Positions 16,124 through 23,290 of a stretch of 36,467 bases of DNA are shown here, one piece after another. The stretch is from Albibeggiatoa sp964388965 (GTDB lineage Bacteria; Pseudomonadota; Gammaproteobacteria; Beggiatoales; Beggiatoaceae). The stretch is from assembly GCA_964388965.1 (NCBI GenBank), contig CAYMCP010000034.1, forward strand, positions 1-36,467, in the 5' to 3' direction. The stretch's first letter is position 1, and every line of letters begins with the position of its first letter. The notes under the pieces are model-generated. The model was not told where the DNA came from. It saw only the letters and a list, made by a program, of their open reading frames with translations, and did no database searches. The position numbers and the translations under genes are program-made.

Positions 16124-16461
16124 GCTACCAAATATAGAGTCCATTCGAGGTTTGGTTATCGGTTGGGGTCTAAATATTGCCGAAGTAGTAGATAACTATG
16201 TTTGTTAAGTAGTTATGGTCGCGACAAGGACCAGCGAGACCTAAAACGCACGGAATAACAACTTAAAACTTGAGTACTATCAGTTAGTTATGTTAGTAAC
16301 GTGAATGGTGTTTTTGGAAGCACTTAATGGTATTTTTAGATTTGAAGATAGGTATAACACTCTTCCCTCAGCTTTAAAGATGTCAAACCGGTTCTATAAA
16401 TTGATTTAATAACCTTAGCCCGTAAACCTAATTGGTTGACGGGTTTTTTTATTTTTTGCTC
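16124..16461. other. 338-bp spacer: probable cold-shock 3' region or small RNA
   Basis: There is no convincing coding frame here. It contains a clear hairpin (ATAACTA...TAGTTAT, 16192-16216) and ends in an intrinsic terminator. Transcription from the cold-shock promoter would give a 3' untranslated region of roughly 320 bases, long enough to hide a small RNA. No known RNA family was recognised. Confidence 0.4.
16419..16450 (+). terminator. Intrinsic terminator just before rsmH
   Basis: CCCGT-a-AACC-taatt-GGTT-g-ACGGG forms a 9-bp stem with one internal mismatch, followed directly by seven T. The T-tract ends 11 bases before the rsmH ATG. It would end the upstream cold-shock transcript, or act as an attenuator for rsmH. 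Confidence 0.75.
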
Positions 16462-17391
16462 ATGTACACAACGCATCAGGCTGTTTTATTAAAAGAAACG
16501 ATTGCTGGGCTTAATATCCAGCCTAATGGTATTTATATTGATGGTACTTTTGGGCGTGGAGGGCATAGTTGCGCGATTTTATCTCGACTTGGTAGCAAAG
16601 GACGCTTAATTGCGTTTGATCAAGACCCTGAAGCTGTGAAAGTTGGTCAGCAACTCGCGCAACAAGATGCACGCTTTCATATTGAACACTGTGATTTTGC
16701 ATCTATAACTCAAGTGGTTTCAAAATTTGGTTTGCTATCTAAAATCAATGGGTTACTTCTGGATTTAGGTGTATCTTCTCCACAATTGGACGATCCCAAG
16801 CGTGGCTTTAGTTTCATGCGTGATGGCAAATTGGATATGCGCATGAACCCAACTCAAGGGCAGAGTATTGCTCAATGGTTAAAACAAGTAAAACAAAAAG
16901 AATTAAAAGACATCATTAAGAATTATGGTGAAGAACGTTACGCCAATCGTATTGCGCGTGCCATTATTACTGAACGAGAAGTAAAACCGATTGAGACTAC
17001 TGTTCAACTTGCTGATATTATTGCAAAAGCGCATCCTGCATGGGAAATAGGTAAACACCCCGCAACAAAAACGTTTCAAGCATTGCGTATTTTTATCAAT
17101 CAAGAATTGCAGCAACTTGAAATCACATTACCACAAAGTTTAAATATTCTTGCCCCCAAAGCGCGTTTAGCAGTAATTAGTTTTCATTCATTAGAAGATA
17201 GATTAGTAAAGCGTTTTATTCGTGAAGCTGCCAAAGGTGACGCTTACCCAGCACATTTGCCTATTACTGTTGATATGTTAAATCCTAAACTCAAACCAAT
17301 TGGTAAAGCGATTTACGCCACCGAAACCGAAATACAACAAAATCCACGCGCTAGAAGTGCCATATTGCGTATTGCAGAACGTTTAAATTAA
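16462..17391 (+). CDS. rsmH: 16S rRNA (cytosine1402-N4)-methyltransferase RsmH (MraW)
   Basis: A 309-residue SAM-dependent methyltransferase that makes the N4 modification of m4Cm1402 in the ribosomal P site. It has the SAM loop GTFGRGGHS (28-36), LLLDLGVSSPQLDDP, RGFSFMRDGKLDMRM and a late ISFHSLEDRLVKRF, all typical of MraW. The frame is open back to a TTG at 16432 inside the terminator hairpin; the ATG at 16462 gives the standard N-terminus and is chosen. It has no Shine-Dalgarno sequence because a terminator T-tract precedes it. It is not in an mraZ-rsmH-ftsL division cluster here. Confidence 0.95.
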   Translation: MYTTHQAVLLKETIAGLNIQPNGIYIDGTFGRGGHSCAILSRLGSKGRLIAFDQDPEAVKVGQQLAQQDARFHIEHCDFASITQVVSKFGLLSKINGLLLDLGVSSPQLDDPKRGFSFMRDGKLDMRMNPTQGQSIAQWLKQVKQKELKDIIKNYGEERYANRIARAIITEREVKPIETTVQLADIIAKAHPAWEIGKHPATKTFQALRIFINQELQQLEITLPQSLNILAPKARLAVISFHSLEDRLVKRFIREAAKGDAYPAHLPITVDMLNPKLKPIGKAIYATETEIQQNPRARSAILRIAERLN

Positions 17392-17423
17392 GTATTTTTA
17401 CAGAAATTATAATTTATTATTTT

Positions 17424-17440
17424 CGCAAAATAAGTTTTAC
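17424..17440 (-). repeat. REP-like repeat copy
   Basis: The reverse complement reads GTAAAACTTATTTTGCG and matches the TTATTTTGCG end of the repeat family whose core is GCAAAATTTATTTTGC. It lies in the spacer after rsmH, about 40 bases from a second copy. Confidence 0.35.
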
Positions 17441-17480
17441 ATTTTCGCGCGATGATTTACACAAGCTGACATTCGTATCG

Positions 17481-17502
17481 GTTTACAAAATAAGCCTCAC
17501 AC
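17481..17502 (-). repeat. REP-like repeat copy
   Basis: The reverse complement reads GTGTGAGGCTTATTTTGTAAAC. It shares the GTGTG start and TATTTTG end with the other copies and the GC-containing middle of the copy at 22439. Confidence 0.4.
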
Positions 17503-17555
17503 CTAAATGAAATAATCACGTACAATGGCAATAAATCTTCTTGACAACAAATAAA

Positions 17556-19451
17556 ATGCAAAATCGACTTATTTCACCGATTAATATCACACTATTTAGC
17601 CTACTTTGGATTAATTTTATTCAATTTCCAGATACGATTAGCGTTGACATGGACCCTTCATGGATACAGATATTAGCATACGCATTTCAAAATCAATGGC
17701 AAATTGGAATAGATTATGTCTGGACACATGCCAGTCTGGGTTACTTTTCTAAAGCACAATCTACATTCAACGCTGATTTATTTTATTTATACATGACATG
17801 GTGGATTATCATTAGCGCATGGTTTAGTATTACTTTTTTACTATTCAGTCAAAAATTAAAAATACCTGAAAAAATACTTTATTTTGCTATCTTAATAATC
17901 ATGATTTCGCCCGCGACGGGTGATATTGATGCGTGGTATTTTAGCTTTATTGTAACCAGTGCTTTGTTATTATTTCAGCCAGTTCGCAGTATTTCTACAC
18001 CAAATGCTTTTAAAAGTTTTTATCTGATAACCATTGCTTTTTATGCGTTAATCGCCTTCACTAAATTTAGTTATTTCATATTAGAACTTATTGTTATTAC
18101 TTTATTATTTATCCATTTTTATAAAAAATATAACTATCAAGCTGCATTATTCCATTTTGTCTATTTTATAGCTATTTTTATCCTCATTTGGTTATCGCTC
18201 GGACAGGGTATGAATCTAAACGATTTCATATTACAAAGTATTTTTATTACAAAAGGTTACAGTGAAGCCATGTTTGGCAGCCGACCTGAACAAACAGCAG
18301 AAATTTATCTTGCATTGATAATGATTATTTTACTATTACTAGTGTGGCGAGTTGAATTTAAAAATGAAAATAAATTAGAAAAAATACTAAGTATCATCGT
18401 GATGATGGCAACGATACTTTTATTATGGAAAACAGGCTTTACCAGACATAACATACACAGTATTATTTTTTTTAACGGATTAGCCTTAATGAGTTTATTG
18501 ACTACTGCTCGTTATAACGTTACGCGCTTAATGAGCGGTTTTATAGTCATATTAGCTATTGTTGGACATATTCACACAATACAAAGTTTTCAATATCCAT
18601 TAACATACATTATTAGTCATTGGTACCAGCATTTACAACAAAATTTAGCCGCTTTACCGCAATTAGAAGCATTTAAACAATTAGAACAATTAGAAGTAAA
18701 CAGAATTAAGCAAGATGTTGATTTACCTAAAATGCGTAAATTAATTCAACAAAAATCAGTTGACATGCTACACCCACAACAGGGTATTGTATTACTTAAT
18801 CAATTTAACTATCAACCACGCCCTATTTTTCAAGGCTACTCTGCTTATTCAGCTCCATTATTGCAAAAAAACCTACATTTTTATCAAAATCCGCAAACTG
18901 CGCCACAATTCGTATTAGCGAAATTACATCCTATTGATTCTCGTTTTCCAACTTTGGATGATAGCTTAGTATTACAGCAACTATTGTGGCATTATGATTT
19001 TAAATTGGAAGAAAAGCATATTTTATTATTAGAAAGAAAAGAAAAAATTAAACAATATCAAGATGATATACTGCTAAAAAAAGATATAGAATGGCAAAAA
19101 ATTATTGATTTAAGTTCATGGCAACATATCAATTCTAATCTACATTTAGATATTCAATTATCGCATTGGGGAAAAATACAAAGTGTTATTTATCATCCAC
19201 CTACAGTTATTTTAGAATTTAGAACTGAAAATGGAAAATTACGGGCTTTTCGTTTAATTCCTAACATGGCTAGAACTGGTTTTGCGTTTAATCCATTTTT
19301 ACTAACCACAGAAAATATGAAAATTTGGTATCAAAATCCGCAAAATTTACCACGTATAACGCATATTCGAGTGACGGTATTGAATGATGCAGATTTAATT
19401 TCTTTTCAGCCTACAATAAAGTTAAAATTAACCCAATTTGTAGCTAAATAG
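17556..19451 (+). CDS. Polytopic membrane protein, possibly GT-C glycosyltransferase-like
   Basis: A protein of 631 residues with about ten transmembrane helices in the first 360 residues, then a soluble part of about 270 residues. The first loop carries DMDPSWIQ (33-36 DPSW), GIDYVWTHASLGYFS and an acidic pattern resembling the first extracytoplasmic loop of GT-C fold enzymes, and like a family of uncharacterised bacterial membrane proteins with DPSW...TYGPLG motifs. The C-terminal region looks beta-rich. The frame opens at a TTG (17541), but the ATG at 17556 is more plausible; neither has a ribosome binding site. It precedes a family 2 glycosyltransferase, suggesting a role in a surface glycan. 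Enzyme activity is inference. Confidence 0.65.
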   Translation: MQNRLISPINITLFSLLWINFIQFPDTISVDMDPSWIQILAYAFQNQWQIGIDYVWTHASLGYFSKAQSTFNADLFYLYMTWWIIISAWFSITFLLFSQKLKIPEKILYFAILIIMISPATGDIDAWYFSFIVTSALLLFQPVRSISTPNAFKSFYLITIAFYALIAFTKFSYFILELIVITLLFIHFYKKYNYQAALFHFVYFIAIFILIWLSLGQGMNLNDFILQSIFITKGYSEAMFGSRPEQTAEIYLALIMIILLLLVWRVEFKNENKLEKILSIIVMMATILLLWKTGFTRHNIHSIIFFNGLALMSLLTTARYNVTRLMSGFIVILAIVGHIHTIQSFQYPLTYIISHWYQHLQQNLAALPQLEAFKQLEQLEVNRIKQDVDLPKMRKLIQQKSVDMLHPQQGIVLLNQFNYQPRPIFQGYSAYSAPLLQKNLHFYQNPQTAPQFVLAKLHPIDSRFPTLDDSLVLQQLLWHYDFKLEEKHILLLERKEKIKQYQDDILLKKDIEWQKIIDLSSWQHINSNLHLDIQLSHWGKIQSVIYHPPTVILEFRTENGKLRAFRLIPNMARTGFAFNPFLLTTENMKIWYQNPQNLPRITHIRVTVLNDADLISFQPTIKLKLTQFVAK

Positions 19452-19484
19452 CCTTATTGATCAGCAAATGTAGAATGAAGAGAG

Positions 19485-19504
19485 TTGCACAAAATTTATT
19501 TGCT
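19485..19504 (+). repeat. REP-like repeat copy
   Basis: TTGCACAAAATTTATTTGCT lies 34 bases after the membrane protein stop and matches the repeat core with small changes. AGCAAAT at 19463-19469 is an inverted copy of its ATTTGCT end. Confidence 0.4.
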
Positions 19505-19642
19505 ATCTTAACCAATTGATATTATTAATTTATATTGATTTGGAACAATAGAAGTTTACAAATCTTTTTAGGTAAATTTTTACTTTTTTTCAACATGCCT
19601 TTAAAATGTGGTTTTATCCAAAAATTGAATGTGGACAGAAGA

Positions 19643-21034
19643 ATGCCAAAGGTTTTAATTATCATCGTAACGTGGAATAAAAAGCAATATGTATTAGATT
19701 TGCTCGGTTCTATTAAAACATTAAATTATCCAGAGCAAGATATTGACATTGTGGTAGTTGATAATGCAAGTAATGACGGTACGGCAGAGGCTATCCGTGA
19801 GCAATATCCACATCTACATTTAATTTGTAATCCTGAAAACATTGGCGGAACTGGTGGTTTTAATACCGGTCTAAAATGGGCATTCGGACAAACTCAATAT
19901 CAATATTTGTGGCTACTTGATAATGATGTACTTGTTCATCATAACGCGCTGATTGAATTAGTTAATTTACTCGAACAAAAAGCAGATGTTGCTATCGCAG
20001 GCTCCACCATGATGCAATTAGATTATCCTTGGCGCATTAATGAAATGGGGGCATACGTTGACCGGTGTTTTCAAGTTGGTCAACTTATTCTGAATCGGCA
20101 CATGGAAGTAATCCCGGCATGGTTTGGTAAAACGACCGAAGAATTATTGATAACAGACGTAGATTTGAGTAAATTATTAATGCACTGTAATGAATTTATG
20201 GATATTGAATATGTTGCTGCTGCATCGTTACTGATTCGTGCTGATGTGGCGAAAAAAGCAGGTTTATGGCGTGATTATTTTATTCATTATGATGATGTTG
20301 AATGGTGTTTGCGCATTGGTGAAATGGGACATCGTGTTGTAGTTTCTGCAAAATCATTAATTTGGCATTTGTCAGCGGCAGCAAAAGTGCCTACTTGGGT
20401 ATTGTATTACGATAATCGTAATGTATTAGATATGTTACAACATCACGGTGTGCAAGCGTCAATGTTGAAACGTCTAAAAAAACATATTTTGAAAAAAACC
20501 GTTTATTATCATTTGATTGGAAAATCAGATTTAGCGCAACTACATGACGACGCAGTGATGGATTTTGACCAGCAAATGATGGGAAGACGCACGATTCAGT
20601 TAGCTTCTAAACCTCGCCCGCATAGTGAAATTAAACAAATTTTATTGCAACCAGAAATTAAAAAAATTTTAATTGCTTATCCCGTTAATTTGAATATCAT
20701 GGCAATTCAAGAACCCTTCCGCCAAGCACAGTTAGCACGTCCCGAATTAAAAATTGAATTTATGCCCTTACCTACGGGTGAAACTGTTTATCAATTACCG
20801 AATCCGCAATTTATCGCACCTATGCCACATAAGTTCATTAAACGTTGGTGGCGATATTGGAAAATGCGCGGACAATATGATCTGGTTGTGCAATCCGATT
20901 ATCAACCAATTATCGGTTTAGCGTGGAATAAAGCAAAACAACTTTACGTCAATGATGAAAATTTTTGTATCCGTGAAACAAGCAGTTGGCAAAACGTTTG
21001 GCAAGCAGGTTTAAAATGGTTTTTCTACCGCTAA
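19643..21034 (+). CDS. Family 2 glycosyltransferase with C-terminal extension
   Basis: A 463-residue glycosyltransferase. The GT-A fold starts at once (PKVLIIIVTWNKKQYVLDLL), followed by VVVDNASNDGT, NIGGTGGFNTGL (66-77) and the metal-binding DND at 93-95 in LWLLDNDVLV. The GGTGGFN segment resembles rhamnosyl- and galactofuranosyl-transferases (GlfT-like), which would fit the dTDP-rhamnose genes in this window (inference). The last 140 residues (from about HSEIKQILL) form a second Rossmann-like region without recognised motifs, perhaps part of a GT-B half. The frame extends upstream to a TTG at 19535 with an ATG at 19595, but the fold begins at the ATG at 19643, preceded by AGAAG. Confidence 0.85.
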   Translation: MPKVLIIIVTWNKKQYVLDLLGSIKTLNYPEQDIDIVVVDNASNDGTAEAIREQYPHLHLICNPENIGGTGGFNTGLKWAFGQTQYQYLWLLDNDVLVHHNALIELVNLLEQKADVAIAGSTMMQLDYPWRINEMGAYVDRCFQVGQLILNRHMEVIPAWFGKTTEELLITDVDLSKLLMHCNEFMDIEYVAAASLLIRADVAKKAGLWRDYFIHYDDVEWCLRIGEMGHRVVVSAKSLIWHLSAAAKVPTWVLYYDNRNVLDMLQHHGVQASMLKRLKKHILKKTVYYHLIGKSDLAQLHDDAVMDFDQQMMGRRTIQLASKPRPHSEIKQILLQPEIKKILIAYPVNLNIMAIQEPFRQAQLARPELKIEFMPLPTGETVYQLPNPQFIAPMPHKFIKRWWRYWKMRGQYDLVVQSDYQPIIGLAWNKAKQLYVNDENFCIRETSSWQNVWQAGLKWFFYR

Positions 21035-21076
21035 TTCCTTTAAATGACGTAGAACGATTAAAATGTATAAAATTCG

Positions 21077-21098
21077 TTTCACTTATCGTTTTGTGAAA
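21077..21098. terminator. Weak hairpin after the glycosyltransferase
   Basis: TTTCAC and GTGAAA form a 6-bp stem around a 10-base loop in the spacer between the glycosyltransferase and hisS. There is no proper T-tract, so termination is uncertain. Confidence 0.25.
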
Positions 21099-21139
21099 AA
21101 TAGTGCCGACTCCATAAAATATATTTAAAATCTAAGAAA

Positions 21140-22435
21140 ATGAGGAAGATAAATTTGCCTATTCAAGCTATTCGAGGTATGAATGATATATTGCCGACAC
21201 AAACTTACCAATGGCGATATTTTGAGGGTGTCATTCAGCAAATTTTACAAAGTTATGGATTTTATGAAATTCGTTTACCTTTGGTAGAAAAAACTGAATT
21301 ATTTGCACGTTCTATTGGTGAAGTAACCGACATCGTTGAAAAAGAAATGTATACTTTTGCTGACCGCCCCGATAAGCATAATCAAGCGGAAAGTTTATCT
21401 TTGCGTCCTGAGGGTACGGCGAGTTGTGTACGTGCGGGTATTCAAAATAATTTATTTTATGGGCAAGTACAGCGTTTGTGGTACTCAGGTGCTATGTTTC
21501 GCCGCGAAAGACCACAAAAAGGTCGTTATCGTCAATTTCATCAAATTGGCGCGGAAATATTTGGTTTAGAAGGTGCGGATGTTGATGCCGAACTTATTTT
21601 AATGACCGCCAGATTTTGGAAAGCATTAGGCTTGAAAAATTTACAATTACAAATTAATACATTAGGTTCTAATGCTGCACGTCATCATTACCGCGATATT
21701 TTGGTGCAATATTTAACCGCGCATCGAGCCATTTTAGACGAAGATAGCCAACGCCGTTTGTACACTAATCCATTGCGTATTTTGGATAGCAAAAATCCAG
21801 AAATGCAGGAAGTGATTGATCAAGCACCACAATTGTTGGATTATTTGGACGATGAATCGAGGTTACATTTTGAACAATTACAAAATTTACTGACTGTGAA
21901 TGCTGTTGAATTTATCATTAATCCGCGTTTAGTACGTGGTTTAGATTATTATAATCGCACTGTTTTTGAGTGGGTGACAACGGAATTAGGTGCGCAAGGT
22001 ACGGTGTGTGCCGGTGGGCGTTATGATGGATTAGTTGAGCAAATTGGTGGTAAATCTGTCCCTGCATTGGGTTTTGCTATGGGTGTGGAGCGTTTATTGA
22101 GTTTATTGGAACAGTATCATTTATTGCCAGCACCGGAAATGCCGCAGGTTTATTTAATGACTATGGGGGATGACGCATTGCAAAAAGGTATGCAATTAGC
22201 GGAGTTTTTACGTGATAAATTACCAAAATTACGTTTATTATTACATTGTGGTGGGGGGAGTTTTAAATCGCAGTTTAAGAAAGCGGATAAAAGTGGTGCG
22301 CAATTGGCGTTGATTCTGGGTGAGGAAGAGGTGGCAAAACAACAGGTAACGGTCAAATTTTTACGTGAAGATAAACCGCAGCAAATTTTAGATTATCAAG
22401 CCTTATTGTCAATTATTAGCGAAGAAACCTTATAG
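21140..22435 (+). CDS. hisS: Histidyl-tRNA synthetase
   Basis: A class II aminoacyl-tRNA synthetase of 431 residues that charges tRNA-His. It has IQAIRGMNDILP at the N-terminus, RPEGTAS, motif 2 (MFRRERPQKGRYRQFHQIGAE), the histidine-binding LVRGLDYYNRTVFEW (264-278), GGRYDGL (292-298) and motif 3 GFAMGVERLL, then the anticodon-binding domain. Start choice is uncertain: the ATG at 21140 has only a weak ribosome binding site, while a TTG at 21155 has AGGAAG six bases upstream and gives an N-terminus nearer the family norm. A repeat copy begins four bases past the stop. Confidence 0.96.
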   Translation: MRKINLPIQAIRGMNDILPTQTYQWRYFEGVIQQILQSYGFYEIRLPLVEKTELFARSIGEVTDIVEKEMYTFADRPDKHNQAESLSLRPEGTASCVRAGIQNNLFYGQVQRLWYSGAMFRRERPQKGRYRQFHQIGAEIFGLEGADVDAELILMTARFWKALGLKNLQLQINTLGSNAARHHYRDILVQYLTAHRAILDEDSQRRLYTNPLRILDSKNPEMQEVIDQAPQLLDYLDDESRLHFEQLQNLLTVNAVEFIINPRLVRGLDYYNRTVFEWVTTELGAQGTVCAGGRYDGLVEQIGGKSVPALGFAMGVERLLSLLEQYHLLPAPEMPQVYLMTMGDDALQKGMQLAEFLRDKLPKLRLLLHCGGGSFKSQFKKADKSGAQLALILGEEEVAKQQVTVKFLREDKPQQILDYQALLSIISEETL

Positions 22436-22438
22436 TTT

Positions 22439-22461
22439 GGTGTGGCAAAGCCTATTTTGCG
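22439..22461 (+). repeat. REP-like repeat copy
   Basis: GGTGTGGCAAAGCCTATTTTGCG starts four bases after hisS and folds into GCAAA...TTTGC. It lies in the short gap between convergent hisS and the next gene and may help end both transcripts. Confidence 0.5.
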
Positions 22462-22465
22462 ATAA

Positions 22466-23110
22466 TTATTGTCTCCTAGTCACGTACCAACTGAAAGTAC
22501 AATCTGCTTTAAAATAAGGTTTTGATACGTTATTCACTTCTATGGGAGACAATTGTTTTATTTCACAAAATTTTAAATTTAACAAGCCGTTGGGTAAATG
22601 ACTATAAAATCGATCTAACATTTTTAAAATATGTCCTTCGTGTAAACTTGCTAGACTCACATTTATACTGGTTTCTAAAATTTGGCAATTAGGCGTATGA
22701 GATAACCAATCCAAAGTGTAATCATTAGATTTTTCATTAATGTGCCAATCTGCTGAAAATAATTGTAAATCTAACTTACTCTTATCTACCAATTGCTTGG
22801 TATAATCGCCTAATTGCAATAATTGCTCTTCAAAAGAAACGGTTTCAGAATAAAATTGTTTTCGTACTAATGCCGCGTAATCTTTTAAATAGTCTTTTTG
22901 CACAATTTCCATTGAATTTTGCACATCCTCAAATTTTCGCGCTACCCTCACTAAATGTTGCTCTCTTTGTTGCCTCCAATCCTCAATATAGTCAAAATAG
23001 GCATAACTCCCCCAAGTCAAACTGATACTTATGATAAGGCTTAAACTAAACAAAATAGCTGCTTTATGAATGGCTTGCCAATCAAACTTTGATTCAGAAT
23101 TTTCGTACAT
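22466..23110 (-). CDS. Membrane protein, PilO/GspM-like architecture
   Basis: A 214-residue bitopic protein: a short cytoplasmic N-terminus, one transmembrane helix (about 17-41), a long coiled-coil region (about 45-110), and a C-terminal domain with the strand pattern ETSINVSLASLHEGHILKML followed by LLNLKFCEIKQLS. This order of helix, coiled coil and ferredoxin-like domain is that of PilO and GspM inner-membrane platform proteins of type IV pili and type II secretion. Two or three cysteines (NCQ, FCE, DCTFSW) lie in the periplasmic domain. No pil or gsp gene is adjacent. The resemblance is by architecture only. Confidence 0.55.
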   Translation of the reverse strand: MYENSESKFDWQAIHKAAILFSLSLIISISLTWGSYAYFDYIEDWRQQREQHLVRVARKFEDVQNSMEIVQKDYLKDYAALVRKQFYSETVSFEEQLLQLGDYTKQLVDKSKLDLQLFSADWHINEKSNDYTLDWLSHTPNCQILETSINVSLASLHEGHILKMLDRFYSHLPNGLLNLKFCEIKQLSPIEVNNVSKPYFKADCTFSWYVTRRQ

Positions 23111-23203
23111 AGCGGTCGAGACTTTATAATTAATTGCAATTTTTAATAATCAATGTGGCATAATAAAGCAAATTTAGTTCATACTAAAAAAGATTTTTCC
23201 TAA

Positions 23204-23237
23204 AGTAACCATGACTTAATTTAGTCACTTGGTTACT
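23204..23237. promoter_or_regulatory. 34-bp interrupted palindrome in a divergent promoter region
   Basis: AGTAACC-a-TGACT-taattt-AGTCA-ctt-GGTTACT has two nested perfect arms of 7 and 5 bases. It lies in the spacer between the divergent PilO-like gene and the sensor kinase gene, 53 bases before the kinase start. The position and symmetry suit an operator for a dimeric regulator or a structured leader. Confidence 0.4.
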
Positions 23238-23290
23238 GATTTTGCGCAATCCATGTTTATCGTTACAGAAAACTTTACTAATTTACTATA

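Noticed and set aside
16124..16461. Known structural RNA (6S RNA, tmRNA or RNase P) in the spacer before rsmH
   Set aside because: None of their conserved sequences could be recognised by eye; a cold-shock 3' region is the simpler reading.
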